A stretch of DNA of 10,374 bases from Actinomycetota bacterium (GTDB lineage Bacteria; Actinomycetota; Thermoleophilia; Gaiellales; Gaiellaceae). Each line of letters starts with the position of its first letter. Position 1 is the stretch's first letter. The position numbers were made by a program, and so were the translations under genes. The stretch spans positions 1-10,374 of the forward strand of contig VAXA01000192.1 of NCBI GenBank assembly GCA_005883365.1. The letters are read 5' to 3'. Below, in pieces: positions 1-8,037 of the stretch. Under the pieces are notes generated by a model. The model did no database searches and was not told the DNA's origin. It saw nothing but the letters and a program-made list of their open reading frames with translations.

Positions 1-84
1 GACGAGGTCGAACGGGCCGTCGCCGACAACCTCGTAGGCGATCGAGACGTCACCCGAGCGGGCGCAGCGAACTTCCGGGACCAC
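1..84 (-). CDS. Alpha/beta-hydrolase family protein, N-terminal fragment
   Basis: Only the first 28 codons are in the window; the gene continues past the left edge. Reading leftward from a GTG at 84, the peptide contains SGDVSIAYEVVGDGP followed by FDLV. This resembles the opening beta-strand of a common actinobacterial alpha/beta-hydrolase family, often seen at the start of proteins that also carry an adenylate-cyclase or LuxR-type domain. The catalytic residues lie outside the window, so the full domain composition is unknown. The GTG start is chosen because the family usually begins a few residues before this motif and because a -10-like hexamer sits exactly 6 bases upstream. No good Shine-Dalgarno sequence precedes it. 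It is divergent from the gene starting at 234. The family call rests on a short stretch recognised by eye. Confidence 0.68.
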   Translation of the reverse strand, partial: MVPEVRCARSGDVSIAYEVVGDGPFDLV

Positions 85-90
85 GCGCGC

Positions 91-119
91 AGTGTCGAGC
101 CTCGAACCGCCCTTCGCAA
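91..119 (-). promoter_or_regulatory. Candidate leaderless promoter of the hydrolase gene
   Basis: On the minus strand, TTGCGA (119-114) is followed by a 17-base spacer and GACACT (96-91), then 6 bases and the GTG start at 84. This geometry would put the transcription start at or next to the start codon, as in leaderless actinobacterial mRNAs. The -10 departs from TANNNT at its first base. One arm of an 8-base inverted repeat (GTGTCGAG 92-99, CTCGACAC 128-135) overlaps the -10. This is prediction from spacing and consensus only. Confidence 0.33.
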
Positions 120-220
120 GCGCCACCCTCGACACGGATTCCCCGGAAACAGCGGACGTCGGCTCCGTATGCGGGGTTGCCGTCCGATCGGGTTTCTTGT
201 ATCTCTGGTTAAGGGGACGG

Positions 221-227
221 GGAGGAG
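221..227 (+). promoter_or_regulatory. Strong Shine-Dalgarno fixing a TTG start
   Basis: GGAGGAG lies 6 bases before the TTG at 234, inside a purine-rich run. It is the best ribosome binding site seen in the window. It decides the TTG as the start of the repeat protein, since no ATG or GTG lies at a suitable distance. No convincing TANNNT -10 box was found between 85 and 220. Confidence 0.8.
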
Positions 228-233
228 AGTCCG

Positions 234-1142
234 TTGTCGGCCAACGAACGCAAGAGGCATGGAATTTGGGCAGCCGCTCGCCTGGTGGCGGTGCCAGTGA
301 TAGCGCTCGTCCTTGCCGGCGTCGCACTGCCCAGGATTCTCGACTCGGGGACGGGGCATATCCCCGCCATCGGAATCGGGTCCGGTTCCGGCTCCGGTCC
401 CAGTTCCCGTTCAAGCTCCGGCCCTCCACCCGTGGCGAAGATCGCGGTGTCGCCTCCAGCCGCGGGCAAGCGCACGCACCAGCACCCCACGTTCGTGCCG
501 GCGACTTCTCCCGCGCCGGCAGCGACAACGACGCCGACCGCCGGCGGCTCGCTGCAGGTCAACGGTCAGGCAGCGGAGAGCCCGGTCAGCCGTCCTCTGC
601 ACCAATCCACCGAACGCACGAAACAGCCGACCACGCCCACGCACCCAAGTGGTGGAACCGGGTCCGGCGCCCCGCCGCCGACTAATCAGCCGGCGCCGGC
701 CACAGGAGGAGCGGGAGACCAGGCAGCAGGCGAGGGAAACCAGTCGCCGACTCCCGCGTCGTCGCCCCGCCTCGACCTCGGGCACCAAAACCACGTGCCA
801 CCCGGACAGGTCCGCAAGAACCAGAACCAGCCCCCGCCGGGCCTGGCGCTCGGGCACCGAAACCACGTGCCACCCGGACAGGCCCGCAAAGACCAGAACC
901 AGCCCCCGCCGGGCCTCGCCCTCGGGCATCGACATCACTCCCCGCCCGGGCAGGCGCGAAAGGGCAACGACTCACGCGGCCACGACGGTGACGACCAGGA
1001 CGAGGATTCACGCGACGACGACAGCGGCGGGCAGGACTCGAGCTCACACGGTCACCACGGCGGCGAGCACGACCACAGCCCACCCGGCCATGCCAGCGGT
1101 GCGGATGCGCACCACTCGCACGGTCGCGGCCGCGGTCACTGA
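234..1142 (+). CDS. Membrane-anchored Pro/Gly/His-rich repeat protein of unknown function
   Basis: The 302-residue product matches no family I recognise. It has a basic N-terminus (MSANERKRHG), one hydrophobic segment at about residues 14-33 that would be a signal anchor, and then no obvious folded domain. Residues 47-63 are a Gly/Ser linker and 64-180 are rich in Pro, Thr, Ala and Ser. Residues 182-205 and 206-229 are two copies of a 24-residue unit with GH..H.PPGQ..K..NQPPPGLA, and a partial third copy runs over 230-244. Residues 246-302 are first Asp-rich (DDQDEDSRDDD) and then His-rich (SHGHHGGEHDH, AHHSHG), with a degenerate HSPPGHA echo at 281-287. There is no cysteine. I infer an extracytoplasmic disordered stalk with a divalent-metal- or polyanion-binding tail. 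The stop is 5 bases before the diguanylate cyclase start, so the two are probably co-translated. The TTG start is supported by GGAGGAG. Confident as a gene, unknown in function. Confidence 0.8.
   Translation: MSANERKRHGIWAAARLVAVPVIALVLAGVALPRILDSGTGHIPAIGIGSGSGSGPSSRSSSGPPPVAKIAVSPPAAGKRTHQHPTFVPATSPAPAATTTPTAGGSLQVNGQAAESPVSRPLHQSTERTKQPTTPTHPSGGTGSGAPPPTNQPAPATGGAGDQAAGEGNQSPTPASSPRLDLGHQNHVPPGQVRKNQNQPPPGLALGHRNHVPPGQARKDQNQPPPGLALGHRHHSPPGQARKGNDSRGHDGDDQDEDSRDDDSGGQDSSSHGHHGGEHDHSPPGHASGADAHHSHGRGRGH
777..965 (+). repeat. 72-bp in-frame tandem repeat, two full copies plus a partial third
   Basis: Copies start at 777, 849 and 921, each opening with CTCGGGCA. Copies 1 and 2 differ at about 6 of 72 positions (about 92% identity by hand comparison). 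Copy 3 is more diverged and recognisable only to about 965. The period is a multiple of three, so copy number can change without breaking the frame. The encoded unit is 24 residues with the core PPGQ.RK.QNQPPPGLA. Confidence 0.9.
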
Positions 1143-1147
1143 ATACC

Positions 1148-2368
1148 GTGCCGCGCGCCTCTCGGCTCGAACTGGGGCTCCGTCTGCGGCTGATGCTCAC
1201 CTTGACGGCGGTCGCGATCTTCCCGATCGCCTTCGTCTCCTACGTGATCGTCCGTGACGAGGTCCGAAATGTGACCCACACGATCGACTTCGAGGTACAC
1301 AACGCCGCGCTCGCCGCGCAGGCGCGGTTTGCACGACTCCTCGATAAGCGTGAGCTCCACGCCGTCGTGGCGGCCTCGTCTCCGCGCCTCCAGGCAGCGA
1401 TTCGCCGGCGCTCGACGGCGAGCCTCGAGCGGTTTGCACGTCAGAACGGACTGCTGCTCGAGGTCGACGGACGGACGTACGGGCGACGCCTGACCTACGC
1501 TGCCACGGCTCGAGTGCAGCTCGTCAGTCACGGAAACGGAGTGGGCTCGGTCGTCGCGCAGCTGCCTCTCGATAAGACCACGCTCCAGCGGCTGTCAGCC
1601 GGCGCCGCGAATGGCGTCCGGCTCGCCTTCACCGGCCGAGGCGGCGCCCCCGCAGGGACCGAGCGCGGTGCGACGCTGCCGCTGGCACAACAGTTCGGGA
1701 TCCGGGCCTACGTCCCCCACCGGACCGAGTCGCACCGGAGGAACGCCGCCTATGTCCGGGTCGTGGAGGCCGGCCTGCTGGCCCTCGCGGCGCTGATGCT
1801 CCTCACGCTCGTGCTCGCGCGCCCTCTGTTGCGCGCGTTCCGCTGGACGGAGGAGCAGGCGAGCGAGGCGCGCATCGACGCGCTGACCGGGCTCGCGAAC
1901 CGGCGCGCCCTCGAAGAGATCCTCGCCGCCGAGATCTCCCGCGCCCACCGCTTCACGCACCAGCTCGCCGTGGTCCTGCTCGATCTCGACCGCTTCAAGG
2001 AGATCAACGATTCCTTCGGGCACGGCGCCGGCGACGTCATGCTGCGCGCGGTCAGCCGCCTCCTCACCTCCCTCGCGCGCCAGGGAGACACCGTCGCCCG
2101 CTGGGGCGGCGAGGAGTTCGTCGTCGTGCTGCCCGAGACCGATCTCGCGGGTGCCAGCCGCTTCGCGGAGCGGCTCCGCCGCACGATCGAGGCGCATTCG
2201 GTCGGCGAGATGCGGACGAGCGCCAGCTGCGGTGTCGCGACCATGCTTCCGGAGGACGACGTCGAAGCGCTGCTCGGTGCGGCGGACCAGGCTCTCTACC
2301 AGGCGAAGTCGAACGGCCGGAACCGGACCGAGACCGCGATCCGCGGCCCTCGCCCGGCCGCGGCCTGA
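1148..2368 (+). CDS. Membrane-bound diguanylate cyclase (GGDEF domain) with extracytoplasmic sensor
   Basis: This 406-residue protein would make cyclic-di-GMP from two GTP at the inner face of the membrane. TM1 spans about 14-35 and TM2 about 205-227. The 170 residues between them are probably an extracytoplasmic input domain that I cannot assign. The GGDEF domain covers about 240-395: DALTGLANRRAL at 244-255, the metal-binding strand LLDLDRFKEIND with D279/D281, the active site GGEEF at 320-324, and ALYQAKSNGRNR near the end. An intact inhibitory I-site (R311QGD314) sits five residues before GGEEF, so product feedback is expected. No EAL domain is present. The start is GTG at 1148, 5 bases after the upstream stop and with no clear Shine-Dalgarno, suggesting translational coupling to the repeat protein. 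It converges on the Rieske gene with a 15-base gap. Confidence 0.93.
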   Translation: MPRASRLELGLRLRLMLTLTAVAIFPIAFVSYVIVRDEVRNVTHTIDFEVHNAALAAQARFARLLDKRELHAVVAASSPRLQAAIRRRSTASLERFARQNGLLLEVDGRTYGRRLTYAATARVQLVSHGNGVGSVVAQLPLDKTTLQRLSAGAANGVRLAFTGRGGAPAGTERGATLPLAQQFGIRAYVPHRTESHRRNAAYVRVVEAGLLALAALMLLTLVLARPLLRAFRWTEEQASEARIDALTGLANRRALEEILAAEISRAHRFTHQLAVVLLDLDRFKEINDSFGHGAGDVMLRAVSRLLTSLARQGDTVARWGGEEFVVVLPETDLAGASRFAERLRRTIEAHSVGEMRTSASCGVATMLPEDDVEALLGAADQALYQAKSNGRNRTETAIRGPRPAAA

Positions 2369-2383
2369 GCGCAACTTCTCCGC

Positions 2384-2698
2384 TTACGGCAGCTCGACGA
2401 CGATCGAGCCGTCGACCACCCGGACCGGATAGGTCGCGACGGGCTCCGTCGCCGGCAGCGTCAACGGCCTGCCGGTCGAGAGCTCGAACATCGACCCATG
2501 CCGGGGACAGACGACGCAGCAGCGATCCTCGTCCCAGTCGCCCTCGCAGAGGGGACCGTCGTCGTGTGAGCAGCGATCCTCGATCGCGTACAGCTCACCG
2601 CCGCAGTTGTAGACGCCGACGAAGAGGCTCCCGTGGCGCACGATCTTCGACGAGCCGGCCGGAAACGCGTCGGCCGCAGCGACCTCGATCTCCGGCAT
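2384..2698 (-). CDS. Rieske [2Fe-2S] ferredoxin of the SUF locus
   Basis: This 104-residue soluble protein is a single Rieske domain. The first ligand box is C43-S-H45 (EDRCSHDDGPL) and the second is C64-P-R-H67 (VVCPRHGSMFEL), the two Cys-His pairs that hold a [2Fe-2S] cluster. The length fits the ferredoxin subunits of non-haem dioxygenases, but no oxygenase is nearby. In many actinobacteria a gene annotated this way belongs to the suf operon, so a role as electron donor or cluster carrier in Fe-S assembly is more likely. It is the last gene of the sufS-sufU unit, starting 4 bases after the sufU stop. The ATG at 2698 has only a poor Shine-Dalgarno and lies at the edge of a small hairpin. 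One extra cysteine, C51, and the vicinal C60-C61 precede the second box. Confidence 0.9.
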   Translation of the reverse strand: MPEIEVAAADAFPAGSSKIVRHGSLFVGVYNCGGELYAIEDRCSHDDGPLCEGDWDEDRCCVVCPRHGSMFELSTGRPLTLPATEPVATYPVRVVDGSIVVELP

Positions 2699-2716
2699 CG
2701 AGCTAGGTCAGCTCGA
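2698..2716 (-). promoter_or_regulatory. Hairpin spanning the sufU stop and Rieske start
   Basis: In the minus-strand transcript, UCGAGCU and AGCUCGA form a 7-bp stem around a 5-base loop (GACCU). The stem contains the sufU UAG and ends with the A of the Rieske AUG. It has no U-run, so it is not a Rho-independent terminator. It could hold the Rieske start closed until ribosomes finish sufU, which would make translation coupled. The structure is read by eye and a chance origin is possible. Confidence 0.4.
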
Positions 2717-3143
2717 GATCGTCGAAGCCGGCGAGGCCCTCGGGCAGCGGCGTCCCCTTCGCCTTGTGGAGCGCGACCTTGAGCGTCGTGAGGCCGAGCA
2801 TCGCGCACTTGAGGCGCACCGGGGTGAGCGGGACGCCGATCTCGGCGAGCAGCTCCTCCTTGTCGAGCTCTGCCACCTGCTGCGCGGTCCGGCCCTTCGT
2901 CATCTCCATCAGCATCGACGTGGCCGCCTGCGAGATCGCGCAGCCGCGGCCGGAGAACTTGACGTCGTCGATCGTCTCGCCGTCCTCGCCGAAGGCGACG
3001 TAGACCGAGACCTCGTCGCCGCAGAGCGGGTTCTGGCCCTCGGCCTCGGCGTCGGCGTCCTCGATCACCCCGTGCCCGCGCGGGTTCTTGTAGTGGTCGA
3101 GGATGACCTCGCGGTACAGGCTCTCGAGGGCCGGATCGCTCAT
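2703..3143 (-). CDS. sufU: SufU-type Fe-S assembly zinc sulfurtransferase/scaffold
   Basis: The 146-residue product belongs to the SufU/IscU family, which accepts persulfide sulfur from SufS (zinc-dependent in Bacillus SufU) for the SufBCD scaffold. The conserved ligands are present: C41-G-D43, C68 in GRGCAISQAATS, and C113 in VRLKCAMLGL. In Bacillus subtilis SufU the equivalents are C41, D43, C66 and C128. Here the second and third cysteines are 45 residues apart instead of 62, close to the IscU spacing, so most of the SufU-specific insertion is missing. The C-terminus after C113 is instead longer (to 146). The ATG at 3143 overlaps the sufS stop in an ATGA, and AAGGTG lies 5 bases upstream. 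The SufS partner keeps the SufU-type histidine, so SufU rather than IscU is the better name. Confidence 0.92.
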   Translation of the reverse strand: MSDPALESLYREVILDHYKNPRGHGVIEDADAEAEGQNPLCGDEVSVYVAFGEDGETIDDVKFSGRGCAISQAATSMLMEMTKGRTAQQVAELDKEELLAEIGVPLTPVRLKCAMLGLTTLKVALHKAKGTPLPEGLAGFDDLELT

Positions 3144-4384
3144 GCGAACACCTTACGAACGGCGTGGAGGCCGTCGACGAGCTGGTCGATCTCCTCGGGG
3201 AGCGTGTAGAGGTAGAAACTCGCGCGGTTCGTCGCTGCGACGCCGAGCTTCTGCATCAGCGGCTGGCAGCAGTGGTGCCCGGCCCGGATCGCGACGCCCT
3301 GCAGGTCGAGGATCTGTGCCACGTCGTGCGGGTGGATGTCCCCGAGGTTGAAGGAGACGACGCCGGCGCGGCGCTCAGCCGGCGGCCCGTAGAGCGTGAT
3401 GCCCGGCACCTCCGCCAGCCGCCCGAGCGCATACGCGGCGAGCTCGTGCTCGTGCGCCTCGATCGCGTCGAGCCCGACCGCCTCGAGGTAGTCGACCGCG
3501 GCGCCGAGGCCCACCGCCTCCGCGATCGGCGAGGTACCGGCCTCGAACTTGTGGGGCAGCTCGCCCCACGTCGTCTTGTCGACGCGGACGGAATTGATCA
3601 TGTGGCCGCCGAGCAGGAACGGCTCCATCGCGCGCAGGAGCTCGCCGCGCCCCCAGAGCGCTCCGATCCCGCTCGGCCCACACATCTTGTGGCCCGAGAT
3701 CGCGACGAAGTCGGCACCGATGGCTCGCACGTCGACCTTCATGTGCGGAGCCGCCTGCGCGGCGTCGCAGACGAAGATCGCTCCCTGCTCGTGCGCCCAG
3801 GAGACGAGCGGGGCGAGGTCGTGGATCGTCCCGAGGGAGTTCGAGACGAGGTTCGTCGCCACGACCTTGACCGTGTGGTCACGCGCCACGGCCTCGAGCT
3901 CCGACAGGTCGGGATCGCCGTTCTCGTCGATCGTCAGCATCAGGAACTCGGCTCCCTGCCTCCGCGCGATGTACTGCCAGGGCACGAAGTTCGAGTGGTG
4001 CTCGAGCTCGGTGACGACGACGGCGTCTCCCGGGCCGAGGTTGTTCAGCCCCCACGAGTACGCGACGAGGTTGATGCCCTCGGTCGCGTTGCGCACGAAG
4101 ATGACCTCGCGGGCGTCGGGCGCGTTGAGCAGCTCGCGCACACGCACCCGTGCATGCTCAAGCGCGCTCGTCGCGCGCTCGCCGAGGAGATGGACGGCCC
4201 GGTGTACGTTCGCGTAGGAGGTCTCGTAGAAGCGATCGACCGCGTCGAGCACCTGGCGCGGCTTCTGAGAGCTGTTCGCCGAGTCGAGGTACGCGAGCGG
4301 CTTCCCGTGCATCTCCTGCTCGAAGATCGGGAAATCGCGCCGCAGGGCGCGCGCGTCGAGCTTCGCGTGGGCGGTCACAGCCAC
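3140..4384 (-). CDS. sufS: Cysteine desulfurase SufS (class V aminotransferase fold)
   Basis: This 414-residue cytoplasmic PLP enzyme removes sulfur from L-cysteine to give alanine and an enzyme-bound persulfide for Fe-S cluster assembly. Visible landmarks are TELEHHSN (residues 125-132, PLP-stacking His), CDAAQAAPH (206-214), the PLP lysine K233 in SGHKMCGPSG, and the catalytic C372 in RAGHHCCQPLM. H353 in HPHDVAQILD lies 19 residues before C372, the same spacing as H342-C361 of Bacillus SufS, where that His takes a zinc ligand position on SufU. A second cysteine, C373, directly follows the catalytic one, where Bacillus has Ala. The length is normal. The start is GTG at 4384, with no Shine-Dalgarno but with TACGAT ending 6 bases upstream. 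It overlaps sufU by 4 bases. Confidence 0.96.
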   Translation of the reverse strand: MAVTAHAKLDARALRRDFPIFEQEMHGKPLAYLDSANSSQKPRQVLDAVDRFYETSYANVHRAVHLLGERATSALEHARVRVRELLNAPDAREVIFVRNATEGINLVAYSWGLNNLGPGDAVVVTELEHHSNFVPWQYIARRQGAEFLMLTIDENGDPDLSELEAVARDHTVKVVATNLVSNSLGTIHDLAPLVSWAHEQGAIFVCDAAQAAPHMKVDVRAIGADFVAISGHKMCGPSGIGALWGRGELLRAMEPFLLGGHMINSVRVDKTTWGELPHKFEAGTSPIAEAVGLGAAVDYLEAVGLDAIEAHEHELAAYALGRLAEVPGITLYGPPAERRAGVVSFNLGDIHPHDVAQILDLQGVAIRAGHHCCQPLMQKLGVAATNRASFYLYTLPEEIDQLVDGLHAVRKVFA

Positions 4385-4390
4385 GAAGCC

Positions 4391-4396
4391 ATCGTA
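4391..4396 (-). promoter_or_regulatory. Candidate leaderless -10 box for sufS-sufU-Rieske
   Basis: On the minus strand TACGAT (4396-4391) fits the actinobacterial TANNNT -10 and ends exactly 6 bases before the GTG of sufS. That would start transcription at the start codon. The hexamer 17 bases further upstream (TCAGAG, 4419-4414) is not a good -35. It lies in the 42-base gap after the Asp-box gene, so the SUF genes may have their own promoter rather than depend on read-through. Confidence 0.35.
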
Positions 4397-4426
4397 CCGG
4401 CGGGATTGCGTCTCTCTGAGCGGTCC

Positions 4427-5707
4427 CTAGAGCGTGCAAAACGGGGCGCCGACGTAGCCCGCGGCGGCGGCCTTGCCGCGGCCTGCCGGGACGCGCGCCG
4501 TGCCGGTCGCGTTCGCGTGGTACGTGCGGCCGGCGATGCGGAACGTCGCGCCGGCCACCGGCGTGAGGTCGTCCAGCGCCTGGACGTAGTGCGTCACGAG
4601 CGTCTGCTTGCCGACTTTCTTCACCTTCCGGTACGCGCGCACGGTCAGCCCGGGCTCGAGCCGTTGCTCGACTAGGGACGATCCGGTGTTGACGATCACG
4701 TCGACCGCCCCCACCTTCCCGGGCAGCCCGACGGCCGAGAGCTCGTACGCGGTGCCGGGAAACGCAGCAGAGACGAGCGCGCCGGTGTGCGCCGCGTGGG
4801 TGCGCGAGCGGGTGACGTGGACGCGTCCCTGACCCGTCCAGGCTGCCCAGAGCCGGCCGGCCGGATCGACGGAGAGCGCCATGTGAGGATCCCCGCCGGT
4901 GAACTTGCCGCTCACGCCCATCCCGGTCGTCTCCCTTATTCCGACCGCGGTGAACCGCTCGACGTCGAACGCCTTCGCGCTCGGGTAGCCGGGCGCCCAG
5001 CCGAGATATGTGAAGCCGGCCGGATCCGTGACCAGCGGCACACGGTCGTCGCGCGGCGCGGTCGTGATGAACTCCGTGGTCGCCGTGGGCGAGAGATCGC
5101 TGCCCAGCGCCTCGAGAATGAACTTGCCGTCGCTGTCGGCGTTCGAATAGAAGGCGACCCGAACGACACCTGCGGTGTTGGCGGCGATCGATGCCGCGTA
5201 GCCGCAGCAGCGCGGGAAGACGTTCTGCACGGACTCGCCGTCGAGGCCGCGGAAGACGTTGACGAACCCGGTTCCGTCCTGGACGAAGTACGGCGTTCCG
5301 TCCGGACCGACGGTCGCGCCGACCACGCCGCCCACGTCGTGCGACTGCGTCTGGACTGGGCCGGTCCAGCTGACGCCGCCGTCGGTCGAGGTCATGCGGC
5401 CGACGCCGGAGCCGTTTGGGAAGTAGAGCTGGATCGAGCCGTCCGGCAACTGGACGAGCTGCGTCTGGCCGGCGATCGGGTCGCCGGTCACGATGGCGTG
5501 CGGCGCGCCCCCGGCTCTCGCGACGGAAATTGCCCCGGCGACGGGCGACTCGAACGAGACGAGCTCCGTCCCTGCGCGTGTCACGAGCATCGACGGGACG
5601 ACGATGTTGCTCACACCGGTCGCGAGCGTGTGCCACGCCGCGAACGCGGACGGCGCAGTGAGAAGCAGCGCCGCGGAGGCCGCGAGCACCAGGGCGATGC
5701 GGCGCAT
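4427..5707 (-). CDS. Secreted Asp-box (sialidase/BNR-like) beta-propeller protein
   Basis: This 426-residue protein has a clear signal peptide (MRR, hydrophobic 4-18, likely cleavage after AFA at 23) and no other membrane segment, so it is probably exported. One textbook Asp-box, STDGGVSW (107-114), and several strand-turn units such as GPDGTPY (134-140), [10 protein letters not shown] (228-237) and [10 protein letters not shown] (281-290) point to a beta-propeller of the sialidase/BNR superfamily. I do not see the sialidase arginine triad, so enzymatic activity should not be assumed. Residues about 381-410 ([15 protein letters not shown], then ATGTARV) look like a small Ig-like or carboxypeptidase-regulatory-like domain. 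Cysteines are C167-C168 and C424. It lies 42 bases upstream of sufS on the same strand, but nothing in it suggests a role in Fe-S assembly. The ATG has a possible leaderless promoter. Confidence 0.8.
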   Translation of the reverse strand: MRRIALVLAASAALLLTAPSAFAAWHTLATGVSNIVVPSMLVTRAGTELVSFESPVAGAISVARAGGAPHAIVTGDPIAGQTQLVQLPDGSIQLYFPNGSGVGRMTSTDGGVSWTGPVQTQSHDVGGVVGATVGPDGTPYFVQDGTGFVNVFRGLDGESVQNVFPRCCGYAASIAANTAGVVRVAFYSNADSDGKFILEALGSDLSPTATTEFITTAPRDDRVPLVTDPAGFTYLGWAPGYPSAKAFDVERFTAVGIRETTGMGVSGKFTGGDPHMALSVDPAGRLWAAWTGQGRVHVTRSRTHAAHTGALVSAAFPGTAYELSAVGLPGKVGAVDVIVNTGSSLVEQRLEPGLTVRAYRKVKKVGKQTLVTHYVQALDDLTPVAGATFRIAGRTYHANATGTARVPAGRGKAAAAGYVGAPFCTL

Positions 5708-5713
5708 GCCTTG

Positions 5714-5742
5714 ACCATCGCAGCGCGATCAGAGCCCGTCAA
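5714..5742 (-). promoter_or_regulatory. Candidate leaderless promoter of the Asp-box gene
   Basis: On the minus strand TTGACG (5742-5737), a 17-base spacer and GATGGT (5719-5714) are followed by 6 bases and the ATG at 5707. The -35 matches consensus at 5 of 6 positions and the spacing is optimal. The -10 departs from TANNNT at its first base. The AAGG just before the ATG is too close to act as a Shine-Dalgarno, which favours a leaderless start. Confidence 0.42.
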
Positions 5743-5784
5743 CCCCTCGGCCGAGCGATCTCCGTCGCTATCGTCGCACGCCGG

Positions 5785-7451
<1,667 letters not shown>

Positions 7452-7455
<4 letters not shown>

Positions 7456-8036
7456 TTGCCTTCGTCCTGCTCGCGGCAATGGTGATCTGCACGCCCGGGC
7501 CGGACACCGCGCTCACGATCCGGAACACGCTGCTCGGCGGGCGCGGCAACGGGCTGCGCACCGCCGAGGGTGTGGCGGTCGGTCAGGCGCTGTGGACACT
7601 CGCCGCGAGCGCCGGCATCGCCGCGCTCGTCTCCGCGTCGCAACCGGTGTTCCTCGCGATCCGGATCGCCGGCACCGCCTATCTCGGCTGGCTCGGTCTA
7701 CAGGCGCTCACGGCGGCCGTGCGCGGACGCGGGCACGAGCACCGGCCACGCGGGTCGGCCGCCGGGTTCCGCCAGGGACTGCTCAGCAACCTCGCGAACC
7801 CGAAGATGGCGGTGTTCTTCACGAGCCTGCTGCCGCAGTTCGGGACGGGCTTCGGGGAGCTGCTCGCGCTCGGGCTCGTCTTCGCGGCGATGACGCTCGT
7901 GTGGCTCTCGGTGTACGCGCTCGTGGTCGCGCGGACGCAGCGCCTGCTCGTCGGTGGCCGCGTCAGGCGAGCGCTCGATGCGCTCACGGGGCTCGCGCTG
8001 GTCACGTTCGGCGCGCGTCTCGCGGCGGAGCGTTAG
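7452..8036 (+). CDS. LysE/RhtB family amino-acid exporter
   Basis: The 194-residue membrane protein belongs to the LysE/RhtB translocator family, which exports amino acids or related metabolites using the proton gradient. The family motif [21 protein letters not shown] is at residues 14-34, and [18 protein letters not shown], the second signature, is at 106-123. Hydrophobic stretches at about 3-14, 42-62, 66-90, 115-128, 135-160 and 174-190 fit the usual six-helix plan. The ATG at 7452 overlaps the ettA TGA (ATGA), so it is translationally coupled to ettA. The substrate cannot be read from the sequence. The length is slightly below the usual 200-210, and the N-terminus before TPGPD is complete enough for helix 1. 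Confidence 0.9.
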
Positions 8037-8037
8037 C

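Noticed and set aside
1..300. An open plus-strand frame from the left edge
   Set aside because: It lacks any domain, crosses the strong ribosome binding site of the next gene, and its first 84 bases read as a conserved hydrolase N-terminus on the other strand.
777..965. Possible CRISPR-like array
   Set aside because: The units are contiguous without unique spacers, in frame and translated within a gene.
411..1200. Antisense frames across the repeat protein, showing their own apparent repeats
   Set aside because: The repeats are only the reverse reading of the 72-bp units; the plus frame has the Shine-Dalgarno, the anchor segment and the coupled downstream gene.
2369..2383. A terminator between the converging diguanylate cyclase and Rieske genes
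   Set aside because: The 15-base gap holds no stem-loop or T-run.
3164..4675. A 503-codon open frame on the plus strand opposite sufS
   Set aside because: It runs antisense to a gene with full SufS motifs, is rich in Arg/Glu/Val/Asp repeats typical of a GC-rich shadow frame, and shows no recognisable domain.
4158..5636. A long minus-strand frame overlapping the Asp-box gene and the start of sufS
   Set aside because: It is a different frame on the same strand as two supported genes, is extremely Arg-rich and has no signal peptide or motifs.
5711..5716. TTGACC as a plus-strand -35 for ettA
   Set aside because: No TANNNT hexamer lies 16-18 bases downstream; the only -10-like box, TATCGT at 5769-5774, is too far away.
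7954..8037. A longer VOC protein starting inside lysE
   Set aside because: The extra 28 residues are Arg/Ser-rich read-out of the lysE coding sequence; GTG 8038 has a GGAG at the right distance and fits the VOC fold.
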